Positions 26,601-33,453 of a stretch of DNA of 64,000 nucleotides are shown piece after piece. Below the pieces are notes generated by a model. That model searched no databases. It had not been told where the DNA came from and saw only the letters and a list, made by a program, of their open reading frames with translations. Origin of the DNA: JANNSX01 sp046348995. Its GTDB lineage: Bacteria; Pseudomonadota; Alphaproteobacteria; Rhizobiales; Hyphomicrobiaceae. The stretch covers positions 1-64,000 of the forward strand of contig JAXMDB010000009.1 in NCBI GenBank assembly GCA_046348995.1, written 5' to 3'. The position numbers and the translations under genes were made by a program. Positions within the stretch are counted from its first letter, which is position 1. Each line of letters opens with the position of its first letter.

Positions 26601-28523
26601 AACGATCGCCTCACCTGCATCGGCGGCTACGCCAGCCACGGCGATTGCTACTGCTATCGCGACAATTTCCAGCCGGTGAAGCTCGGGCGGCGCATCTACG
26701 AATGCCGCCGTCAGGGCGGCTACGGCGACGATCTCACCTGCATCGATGGCCGCAACGTCGGTGGCTCGTGCGACTGCCGGGGCGACGATCGACTGGTGAA
26801 ACTCTCCAACCGCATCTATCGCTGCGAAAGCGGCGGGGGTGGCGGCGGCATCACCTGCCGGGGCGGCGATGTCGTCGACGGCAAATGCCGGTGTCCGTCT
26901 GGAACGTACCGCACCTCGACCGGCGACCGGTCCTATGTCTGCTCGAAGGACAACAGCACCTACATCCGCTGCGTGAACGGCGACGTCCGCAACGGGAAAT
27001 GCGTTTGCGCGGACAACGACGTCCGGGTTCAAACCGGCCCCAACGCCTATCGCTGCAAGCCGCGTGACGTCACGACCGCGCTCACCTGCCGCGGCGGCGA
27101 CATCCAGAACGGCCGCTGCATTTGTCCGGCGCGCTACCGCGCCGTCATCGTCGCCAAGAACACCTATCAATGCGTCAACCGCGACGGCGACACCCTCGGT
27201 TCCAGCACCGGAGGGAACCGCGAGTCCGGGCAGAGCAAGCTCGTGTGCATCGGGGGCACGGCCTCCGGCAACACCTGCATCTGTCCGGCCGGAACCCGGC
27301 GCGATCAGACGGGAAGCGCGAGCTATCGCTGTCTGCCGAAGAAGGGCCAGTCGCAGCCTTCGGGCGACGGCGGCACGGCCGATGTCGTCTGCCGCGGCGG
27401 GACGCCGAACGGGAAATTCTGCGCCTGCCCGGCGGGAAGCCGTGCGGTCGTCGTCGCCAAGAACGTCTATCAGTGCCAGACGAAGGACGGCACGCCCGTC
27501 GGCGGCGGCAGTGGTGACAGCAACACCAAGTCCAAGGTCGTCTGCCTCGGCGGCAGCGTCGAGAACGGCGCCTGCGCGTGCCCGGACAATACGCGGCGCG
27601 TGACGCTTCCGGGCAAGGACCGGTTCCGTTGCTTGCCCAAGCAAGGTGGCGGCGACAACGCGCAGCAGCCGGCCAAGATCACTTGCGTGGGCGGCGACGT
27701 GCAGGGCAAGCGGTGCGTGTGCGGCAGCGGCGATCGCGTCGATCAGACGGGTCCGAATGCCTATCGCTGCGTGCCCAAGGCTGGTGACGGCAACGCACAG
27801 CAGGGCGGCAACAAGGAGAGCGGTGCGGCCAAGATCGTCTGCCTAGGCGGCACGGCGGTCGGCGCCAAGTGCATCTGCGCCGACGGGGACCGGGTCCAGC
27901 AGCTGGGGCCGCGCCGCTTCCAGTGCTCGCCTGCCGGCAATGCGCAGAAGAAGCAGAATAAGGACCAGCAACAGCAGGACCAGCAGGCCAAGAAAGAGCA
28001 GCTCAAGAAGCTTCAGCAGCAACAGAAGCAGAATAAGGAGCAGCAGCAACAGGACCAGCAGGCCAAGAAGGAGCAGCTGAAGAAGCTCCAGCAGCAACAG
28101 CAGCAGGACCAGAAGCAGCAACAGCAGCTGAAAAAGAAGCAGCAGCAGCTCGAGCAGCAGCAGCAGGTCAAGAAGCAGCAGCAGCTGAAGAAGCTACAGC
28201 AGCAGGACCAACAGCAGCAGATCAAGAACAAGGAGCAGCAGCAGGATCTGCAAGCCAAGAAGCTGCAGCTGAAGAAGCTTCAGCAGCAGCAACAGCAGCA
28301 GGACCAACAGCAACAGCAGCAGCTGAAGAAGCAGCAACAGCAGCAACTCAAGAAGCTTCAGCAGCAGCAACAGAAAAAGCAGCAGCAGGGCGGCAACGCC
28401 AACAAGGGCGGCTCAGTTCGCTGCATCGGCGGATCGGTCGTCGGCGGCGGCTGTCAGTGCGCGCAAGGCAAGCGCATGGTTCAGGCTGGCGCCAACGTCT
28501 TCCGCTGCGTCAAGGACAATTGA
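23613..28523 (+). CDS. Large exported protein with 15 Cys-rich repeats, peptidoglycan-binding domain and Gln/Lys-rich coiled region
   Basis: 1,636 residues from the ATG at 23613 (GGGAGAG before it). Residues 1-40 are a signal peptide ending SPVRA, followed by an Asp/Gln repeat (DSQDTQ units). Residues about 75-560 contain propeller-like segments (LIYVSDLDTGDIYRL, LYYAVAEGPEIWSI). About 595-700 resembles a DUF11/Ig-type domain. A PG_binding_1 domain lies near 705-765 (ALRGYYAGEVDGAAGPQTV). From about 850 there are 14 tandem units of 35-45 residues, pattern C-x2-G-x(6-9)-C-x-C-x(17-21)-C. A tract almost entirely of Gln, Lys, Leu, Asp and Glu (about 1445-1595) follows, then a 15th unit at the C-terminus. 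It is probably secreted or wall-bound. I do not recognise the whole family. Confidence 0.85.
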   Translation: MNRPLDLGTPDLSHWRRLLRGLTLGLALAVGVGLGSPVRAEETGDSQQVEDTQGQDAQDIQDSQDTQDSQDTQDAQAADNTDGAQAKSGSLLDPGQVVITGFSSSMLSDSETAADNDATKVDETFINVDGAVARVVDVSGVAPGNAVRDNPSAAAFEVTAREIGQVFGITLDNATNPGTGKPAPNIYLAATSAYGLHIVVPDRDGDGWPERVTTGDPEAEWMEGLFGTTKDGGPGTIWKIDGVTGEISKFADITDKGEPNAGAGLGNLTYDAEHDLIYVSDLDTGDIYRLNMKGEILDSYDHGVAGREVEKMPPFEDDPNDRADITSPQFKSDDPTTWGYAQPPRRVWGVKAFGGRLYYAVAEGPEIWSIALGADGEFDAPRRELALPTDVEPYEIADISFTADGVMILAQRPPVTGSYDYVTTVATGPARVLRYKPGPSDEERWVPVPEEYAIGERGEHRNTSGGVALGYAFKEGGGLDYDRCEQTLWTTGESLLQEQTRAIKVEKVPGFATSAVDGLQGNGINEVRPEYEPPQDARYVDYDGTYVDNGSRGHLGDVEVPYTCAGQAAEPWRPEYEVAYWDESEDEGHAQSTLDLSVDKQAVGTCKPGGLCRWEVTFANSGEAVYYGPAVLTDTLSTPAMTLVSAGPSPWGCAQYGATLNCHRPAIYLKPGRHLTLSLTFRLASSYDKPTVRNCARTNWLGSDDTKDVIRAVQMELALRGYYAGEVDGAAGPQTVDAIEAFEADAGLTVSGNVSRELVLALFGKGAWRSGDADPDNDEGCAEHAVDGAYKPKKIYEPKLVSAAPYIPPVYYPKPFLCEPGYFKRGTSCIRICPPGTYRNGNRCIYEEPAVLVCTGGKVPTQDGDCVCPAGAREVFNGYRTRCVWPEHIRCYGGRVVDGDCYCPEGTESVKSGRHSYLCMPIRDEVCIDGTWRGGRCDCPLNRYLVKIDRDTYQCVRRSKEPVCYGGFADEGRCYCPDHTDPVRLAPGVFQCARKDNDRLTCIGGYASHGDCYCYRDNFQPVKLGRRIYECRRQGGYGDDLTCIDGRNVGGSCDCRGDDRLVKLSNRIYRCESGGGGGGITCRGGDVVDGKCRCPSGTYRTSTGDRSYVCSKDNSTYIRCVNGDVRNGKCVCADNDVRVQTGPNAYRCKPRDVTTALTCRGGDIQNGRCICPARYRAVIVAKNTYQCVNRDGDTLGSSTGGNRESGQSKLVCIGGTASGNTCICPAGTRRDQTGSASYRCLPKKGQSQPSGDGGTADVVCRGGTPNGKFCACPAGSRAVVVAKNVYQCQTKDGTPVGGGSGDSNTKSKVVCLGGSVENGACACPDNTRRVTLPGKDRFRCLPKQGGGDNAQQPAKITCVGGDVQGKRCVCGSGDRVDQTGPNAYRCVPKAGDGNAQQGGNKESGAAKIVCLGGTAVGAKCICADGDRVQQLGPRRFQCSPAGNAQKKQNKDQQQQDQQAKKEQLKKLQQQQKQNKEQQQQDQQAKKEQLKKLQQQQQQDQKQQQQLKKKQQQLEQQQQVKKQQQLKKLQQQDQQQQIKNKEQQQDLQAKKLQLKKLQQQQQQQDQQQQQQLKKQQQQQLKKLQQQQQKKQQQGGNANKGGSVRCIGGSVVGGGCQCAQGKRMVQAGANVFRCVKDN
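27946..28398 (+). repeat. CAG/AAG-rich low-complexity tract encoding Gln/Lys repeats
   Basis: About 450 bp made largely of CAG, CAA, AAG and CTG/CTC codons. Longer imperfect units recur (KKEQLKKLQQQQ-like at the protein level, at least four times). It lies inside the large exported protein between Cys repeats 14 and 15. Heptad-like Leu spacing suggests a coiled coil. Such tracts can expand or contract by slippage. Confidence 0.85.
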
Positions 28524-29806
28524 GCTGTCCGGCGCGTCGCCGCTCGTGCCGGCGACGCGTCGCGATAGGCGGCAAGGCCCAGGCCCCAGACGAGGGCGAG
28601 CAGCAGGAAGACGTGCCGCCAGTGGTCGGTGTCGACGATGAAGCCTTCGAGCACCTGCCCCGTCAGCGATGCGACCGCGGCGATGACGAAGCTCTGGTAG
28701 GGCACGCGCACGAACACGGCCGATAGCCCGAACGCCAGCGAGAGCGCGATAGCGAGCGCATAGAGCGCGCCGCCGAGCCAGCCCGCGTTGAGGAACATGC
28801 TCAGATAGACGTTGTGCACGTCCTCGTGGTGATAGTGCGCGCTGAATTCGAGCGCGCCGATGCCGAGCGGGTGCTCGAGCACGAGTCCCTTGGCCTTCTC
28901 CTGTCCGGCGAACCGTCCTTGCGGCCCGACGTCGTAGTCCTGGGAGAGCGACGCGCGCTGGCTCATCAGCTCCTTGACCGCATCGAGCTGCAAGGCTGCG
29001 ACGACGATGACGCCCGCGCCGACGACGCCGAACACCCCGAGCAGCACGAGGCGGAGCTGCCGCCGCGTCGCCTTCGCGGTCACGAAGCTCAAATAGCCGA
29101 ACACGGCGAGGCTGACCGCGGCGTTGAACCAGGCGCCGCGCGAGAACGAGAGCAGGGCCGCGAGCGTCACGAGGCCCGCGACGCCCAAGGGCACGAGCGA
29201 TCGCAAGCCCGGCCGGTCGAGCCAAAGCCGCATGGCGAAGACGATGGCCGGCGCCAGGAATGCGCCGAGCACGTTCGGATCCTTGAAGGTGCCGCGGGCG
29301 CGGCCGAACAGCGTCAGCGTCTCGGTCATGGACGGTACGAGATCGAAATACCCGACGAGCGCGGCAAGCGACGCGACGGTGGCCGCGACGAGATAGGCAT
29401 TCATCATCAGCCGCGCGTGCGCTTCAGGGTTCTGCCGGACGAAGCCCGCGAGCACGATCGAGGCGATCGAGAGGTAGAGCGTGATGAAGGCATGCAGCGC
29501 CGAGCGGCGCATGTCGAAGGCGGCGGTCGAGGCGAGAAATCCGCCGGCGCCGACGAGCAGCCAGAGACCCATGATGAGCAGCAGCGCCGGCGTCAATCGC
29601 GCGAGCCCGACGGTGGGCAGCAGCACGATCAGGCCCATCATCAGCAGCTCGAAGGGCGCGGGCTCCGAGAATACGACGGCGGAGGAGGCGACCGCCATCC
29701 AAACGAGAGCGAGCGCGGTCTTGTGGACCGCGCTCCTCTTGGATGCCGGCGTTCGGCTCGGCGTGGACGCAATACCTACCACAATGGAGCCTCTGCCGCC
29801 GGCCAT
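28481..29806 (-). CDS. O-antigen ligase / polymerase-like (Wzy_C) membrane protein
   Basis: A 441-residue protein with about 10-12 hydrophobic helices and a periplasmic loop. FSRGAW near 225 and the long loop with HNVYLSMFLNAGW near 330 fit the Wzy_C/WaaL family, which polymerises repeat units or ligates polysaccharide. It starts 9 bp after the sugar-phosphate transferase gene and ends the minus-strand exopolysaccharide operon. Its last 43 bp overlap the 3' end of the opposite-strand Cys-repeat gene, so the two transcripts are convergent and antisense there. A polymerase role is favoured because the rest of the cluster looks like an EPS pathway. Confidence 0.83.
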   Translation of the reverse strand: MAGGRGSIVVGIASTPSRTPASKRSAVHKTALALVWMAVASSAVVFSEPAPFELLMMGLIVLLPTVGLARLTPALLLIMGLWLLVGAGGFLASTAAFDMRRSALHAFITLYLSIASIVLAGFVRQNPEAHARLMMNAYLVAATVASLAALVGYFDLVPSMTETLTLFGRARGTFKDPNVLGAFLAPAIVFAMRLWLDRPGLRSLVPLGVAGLVTLAALLSFSRGAWFNAAVSLAVFGYLSFVTAKATRRQLRLVLLGVFGVVGAGVIVVAALQLDAVKELMSQRASLSQDYDVGPQGRFAGQEKAKGLVLEHPLGIGALEFSAHYHHEDVHNVYLSMFLNAGWLGGALYALAIALSLAFGLSAVFVRVPYQSFVIAAVASLTGQVLEGFIVDTDHWRHVFLLLALVWGLGLAAYRDASPARAATRRTAQLSLTQRKTLAPA

Positions 29807-29815
29807 CGAAGGCCA

Positions 29816-31297
29816 TCAATAGGCGTTGTCTGCTTTCAAAAGTGCAAACGGCGTCGCAAGCAAGATGTAGAGATCGAGGAACACCGACCAGTTCTCGATG
29901 TAGTAGAGGTCGTGCTCGACGCGTTTCTGAATTTTCTCCGCGGTGTCGGTCTCCCCGCGCCAGCCGTTGATCTGCGCCCAGCCGGTCAATCCGGGCTTCA
30001 CGCGATGGCGGGCGTAGTAGCCGTCGACGACGTCCTGGTAGAGCGCGTCACCGGCCTTGGCCTGCAGGGCATGCGGACGCGGACCGACGAGGGAGAGCGT
30101 GCCGGCGAGCACGTTGAAGAGCTGCGGGAGCTCATCCAGGCTCGACTTGCGGATGAAGCGGCCGACTCGGGTGACGCGCGGATCGCCCTTAGTTACGAGC
30201 TTGGCCGCGTTCGCATCGGTCTTGTCGGTGTACATCGAGCGGAATTTCCAGACCTCGACGAGCTCGTTGTTGAAACCGTAGCGGCGCTGCTTGAAGAGCA
30301 CCGGGCCCTTGCTGTCGAGCTTGATGGCCAGCGCGACGAGCGCCATGACGGGGGCGAGCGCCACCAGTGCCAGCGTGCCGATCACCCTGTCGAACAGCCA
30401 CTTCTGCACGTGATCCCAATCGGCGATCGGCCGGTCGGCGACATCGATGAAGGCGAGGCCGCCGATGTAGGAGTAGGCACGCGGACGGAAGTGCAGCTTG
30501 GAGGTATGCGCCGACAGTCGGATGTCGACGGGCAGCACCCACAGCTTCTTGAAGACCTGCAGCAGCCGGCTCTCGGCATAGAGCGGCAGCGAAACGATGA
30601 GGAGGTCGATGCGTGCGCGCCGGCTGAGCTCGATGAGCTCGTCGAGATTGCCGAGCATCGGGATGCCGGCCGCGCTCGCGCCGACGCGATCGGCGCCGCG
30701 ATCATCGAAGATGCCGCAGATCTCAATATCGCTCTCGGGCTCGCGCTCGAGTGCTGCGATGAGATCGGCCGCCGGCTCACCGCCGCCGACGATGACGGCG
30801 CGGCGCTGCAGGCGCCCGGCCTTGTGCCAATGGCGCACGGCGATGGAGAGCACGGCCCGGGAGGCAATGAGCCCGGCGCCGCCCGCGACGTACCACAGCA
30901 AGAGCCAGCCACGGGAGAACTCCGCACCCATCTTGAGCATGAAAGCGGTTGCGATGAGAAGCTCGACGACGACAGTCCACCCGAGCCAAAGGCGCGCGAG
31001 AGGACGCCACAGGCTCGTGAAGACGGCGGGCCTATAGAGCCCAATCGCCGATAGCACGATGCTCGTTGCGGCACTGCCCGCGAGGATCGCGGTCATGTAC
31101 TGCCAGAGGTAATGCTGCCCGACCTCGTCGACGTAGAGAACGAAGCTCAGCGTGCCGATCAGCGCGACCGTGACGAGCTCGGCCAGCCGGACGAAACCGG
31201 CGAGCACGCCGGGAGAGATAAGCGCTAGGCGATCGCCGAGGCTGATGCCGGGAGCAGCAGCCGGTGCGATCGGTGCGTGATACGTGGTATCGGTCAT
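29816..31297 (-). CDS. Undecaprenyl-phosphate glucose-phosphotransferase-like initiating enzyme
   Basis: A 493-residue polyprenyl glycosylphosphotransferase of the WbaP/WcaJ type. There are four N-terminal membrane helices (about 35-155), a nucleotide-binding-like middle domain (AVIVGGGEPAADLI near 165-178), a fifth hydrophobic segment (about 300-325), then the catalytic bacterial sugar transferase domain with KFRSMY, RKSSLDELPQLFNVL, GPRPHA and KPGLTGWAQINGWRG. It transfers a hexose-1-phosphate from a UDP-sugar to undecaprenyl phosphate and so starts repeat-unit synthesis. Glucose is the likely sugar, but galactose is possible. It lies in an operon with GT4 upstream and the Wzy-like gene downstream. 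Confidence 0.9.
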   Translation of the reverse strand: MTDTTYHAPIAPAAAPGISLGDRLALISPGVLAGFVRLAELVTVALIGTLSFVLYVDEVGQHYLWQYMTAILAGSAATSIVLSAIGLYRPAVFTSLWRPLARLWLGWTVVVELLIATAFMLKMGAEFSRGWLLLWYVAGGAGLIASRAVLSIAVRHWHKAGRLQRRAVIVGGGEPAADLIAALEREPESDIEICGIFDDRGADRVGASAAGIPMLGNLDELIELSRRARIDLLIVSLPLYAESRLLQVFKKLWVLPVDIRLSAHTSKLHFRPRAYSYIGGLAFIDVADRPIADWDHVQKWLFDRVIGTLALVALAPVMALVALAIKLDSKGPVLFKQRRYGFNNELVEVWKFRSMYTDKTDANAAKLVTKGDPRVTRVGRFIRKSSLDELPQLFNVLAGTLSLVGPRPHALQAKAGDALYQDVVDGYYARHRVKPGLTGWAQINGWRGETDTAEKIQKRVEHDLYYIENWSVFLDLYILLATPFALLKADNAY

Positions 31298-31361
31298 GGG
31301 TCGCCCCGCAGGCTTGAATTGTTAAGCCGCCTCGGAGCAGAAACCGTGCCAGTAAGAAAGG

Positions 31362-32522
31362 TTAACCGGTGCGACCGAGTTGCCTGGCATCCGCGCCATC
31401 GAGCCGCTGGCGATAGAGATCGAGGACCGCCCGGCTCATCCGGTCGACGGTGAAGCGGCGCTCGACGCTATCGCGGAGGCTGAGGGCAGCGGCAGCGAAC
31501 GCGCTTGGATTGGAACGATACGCGTCGATCTGGCCGCGCAGCGCGGCGCTGTCCCCGGCTGGCACAAGCCGGTCGGAGGCCTCGGCGTAAATCTCCGGGA
31601 TGCCGCCGACGCGGGTGGCGATCATCGGCAGGCCGGCGGCCGCCGCTTCCAGCACGATATAGGGGAAGGATTCTGCGCGGGAGGGCACGACGAGGCAGCG
31701 GCCGAGCCGGAACGCCTCGCGCGCGGGCATGGCGCCGGGGAAGGTCACGTGCGCGTCGAGACCGAGATCACGCGCCTGGGCCTTGAACGCCTCCGCGTCG
31801 GGGCCGGCGCCGACGATCACGGCGCGTGGGCGATCGGGATCGGGGATCGCGGCGATGGCCTCGAACAGCACGTCGACGCCCTTGAGATGCCGGAGCTCGC
31901 CGATGAACAGGAGATCGGCCGCGTCGGGCGCAGGGGTGACCGTCGCAAACTCATCCGGCTTCAAGCCGTTGGGGATGACACGCGTCTCGCAGGCTGGCTC
32001 GCCGATCTTGGCGCGATACGCTGATTGCGAGAACGCGCTCTCGAAGACGATGGCGTCGGTGAGGGACGAGATCGCGCGCTCGGCGCCGAGCAGCACGCGC
32101 CCCTTCATGCTCTTGGGGTCGAAGTGCAGCACACCGCCGTGGGGCGTGTAGACGCAGACGAGGCGGCGGCCCGAGCGGCGCAGCCGAGCAGCGGCGAGAC
32201 GCGCATAGAGCCCGCCTTTCGCGCCATGGCCATGCAACACGTCAAGGTCGAGACGCTTGGCGATCGTGGCGACGGCTTGCGTGGCGGCGATGTCGCCGAT
32301 CCCTGGATTGCGGCTCATTGGAATGAGATGCAGTCCGAGCGCGAGCTTAGGCCGGATCGCCTCGAGCCTGGCGGTCGTCAGCGCGTCGCTGGCGCGCGAG
32401 TCGGCGAGGATGCCGACCTCATGACCGAGCGCGGCCTGCGCCTCGGCCAGGTCGAGCACGTGACGGAACAACCCGCCGACGGGTGCTCTCAGGCACTGCA
32501 GAATGCGAAGCGGCGCGGACAT
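31362..32522 (-). CDS. Family 4 glycosyltransferase
   Basis: A 386-residue GT-B fold enzyme starting MSAPLRILQCL at 32522. The longer open frame upstream runs antisense through the Wza-like gene and is not used. Features are an N-terminal GGLFRHVLDLAEAQ (acceptor side), HGHGAKGGLYARL, the donor-site FIGELRHLKGVDVLFEA near 225, and the GT4 E-x7-E-like motif PSRAESFPYIVLEAAAAGLPMIA near 310. It probably adds a sugar to the lipid-linked EPS unit at the inner face of the membrane. It begins 7 bp after the Wza-like gene, in the same operon. Confidence 0.9.
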   Translation of the reverse strand: MSAPLRILQCLRAPVGGLFRHVLDLAEAQAALGHEVGILADSRASDALTTARLEAIRPKLALGLHLIPMSRNPGIGDIAATQAVATIAKRLDLDVLHGHGAKGGLYARLAAARLRRSGRRLVCVYTPHGGVLHFDPKSMKGRVLLGAERAISSLTDAIVFESAFSQSAYRAKIGEPACETRVIPNGLKPDEFATVTPAPDAADLLFIGELRHLKGVDVLFEAIAAIPDPDRPRAVIVGAGPDAEAFKAQARDLGLDAHVTFPGAMPAREAFRLGRCLVVPSRAESFPYIVLEAAAAGLPMIATRVGGIPEIYAEASDRLVPAGDSAALRGQIDAYRSNPSAFAAAALSLRDSVERRFTVDRMSRAVLDLYRQRLDGADARQLGRTG

Positions 32523-32529
32523 GGGGCCT

Positions 32530-33261
32530 CTAGAAGAACCGCTCGCCGACGCGAACCGTGTCGCCAGGCTGCACCTGATCCAAGGCCATGACCTCGATCT
32601 CCTCCGTGGCACCGCCGGCCTTGCGGGTGATCTTGAAGCCGTGCTGATCGGCGCGCGGCGTGAAGCCACCGGCAACCGCGACCGCCGTCTCGACCGTCAT
32701 GCCGGGCTGGAAGGCGAACTGGCCCGCGTTGCGCACCTCGCCGATGATGTTGAAGGGGCGATAGGTCACGACCTCGACCGCGACCTCGGGGTTGCGCACA
32801 TAGTCGCGGCCGAGCAGCTCGGTGATGCTGGCGGCAAGATCGTAGGTCGTCAGCCCTTGCGCCTTGACGGTGCCGATCAGCGGCATGGCGATGAAGCCTG
32901 CGCCGTCGACGGGATAGGTGCGGGTGAGATTGGGCTGGCCGTAGACGAAGACGCGGATGCGATCGCCGGAATCGAGGAGATAGGTCGCCTGCCCATTGGC
33001 CGCCATGCTGACCGAGCCCGTGGCAGAGGTGAGCTGAACGTAGTCCTCGGCTTGCGGATCGCTGACGATGTCCGCGGCCATCGGCGTCTCGGGCTCGGCC
33101 GACATCGGATCCTGCGGCAGCAGCGGATCTTCGGCCGGCTTCTCGGCCGGCGCGGCAGCGATCGCGGGTGAGGATTGGATATGGACGGATTTCGACGACG
33201 ACGCACAGCCGGCGAGCGCGATCGAGCATACGGAGGCAAGGAGCAAAGCACGCAGAACCAT
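32530..33261 (-). CDS. Polysaccharide export lipoprotein (Wza/KpsD-like)
   Basis: A 243-residue protein from the ATG at 33261. It has a lipoprotein signal with lipobox LAGC (Cys19) and a Pro/Ala-rich spacer, then a Poly_export domain (about 85-165: DSGDRIRVFVYGQPNL, GFIAMPLIGTVKAQGLT) and an SLBB-type beta-grasp domain (about 165-235: FNIIGEVRNAGQFAFQPGMT). It is expected to form the outer-membrane channel for EPS export. The C-terminal amphipathic helix that inserts Wza in the membrane is not evident, as in other short alphaproteobacterial versions. It is the first gene of the minus-strand EPS operon and divergent from the Wzz/Wzc-like gene. Confidence 0.9.
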   Translation of the reverse strand: MVLRALLLASVCSIALAGCASSSKSVHIQSSPAIAAAPAEKPAEDPLLPQDPMSAEPETPMAADIVSDPQAEDYVQLTSATGSVSMAANGQATYLLDSGDRIRVFVYGQPNLTRTYPVDGAGFIAMPLIGTVKAQGLTTYDLAASITELLGRDYVRNPEVAVEVVTYRPFNIIGEVRNAGQFAFQPGMTVETAVAVAGGFTPRADQHGFKITRKAGGATEEIEVMALDQVQPGDTVRVGERFF

Positions 33262-33453
33262 GACGCGACATCCTTGGACGAACAAACGCAACTTGGCTCG
33301 ATCCTAGGCTGCGCCCGGTTAACAATCGGCTACCGCCCGTCTCCGAACGAAGCGGCGCCGGGGCCGGATTAACACTTTGGTTACCTCGCTGTTGCGTAAT
33401 GACACGGCGGGGCGTGGCAGGGTCAGCCACGTCTTCCGTTGACGGAGCAGAGT

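Noticed and set aside
23484..27644. 1,386-residue open frame on the minus strand
   Set aside because: It is antisense to the Cys-repeat gene, rich in Ala, Arg, Asp and Val as expected of the complement of GC-rich coding sequence, and has no motif.
26160..27940. CRISPR-like regular repetition
   Set aside because: The periodic pattern is the codons of Cys-rich protein repeats; units vary in length and sequence, and no cas gene is nearby.
27843..28258. Poly-Leu and Cys/Ser-rich frames on the minus strand across the CAG tract
   Set aside because: They are the complement of CAG/AAG codons read in other frames and have no independent support.
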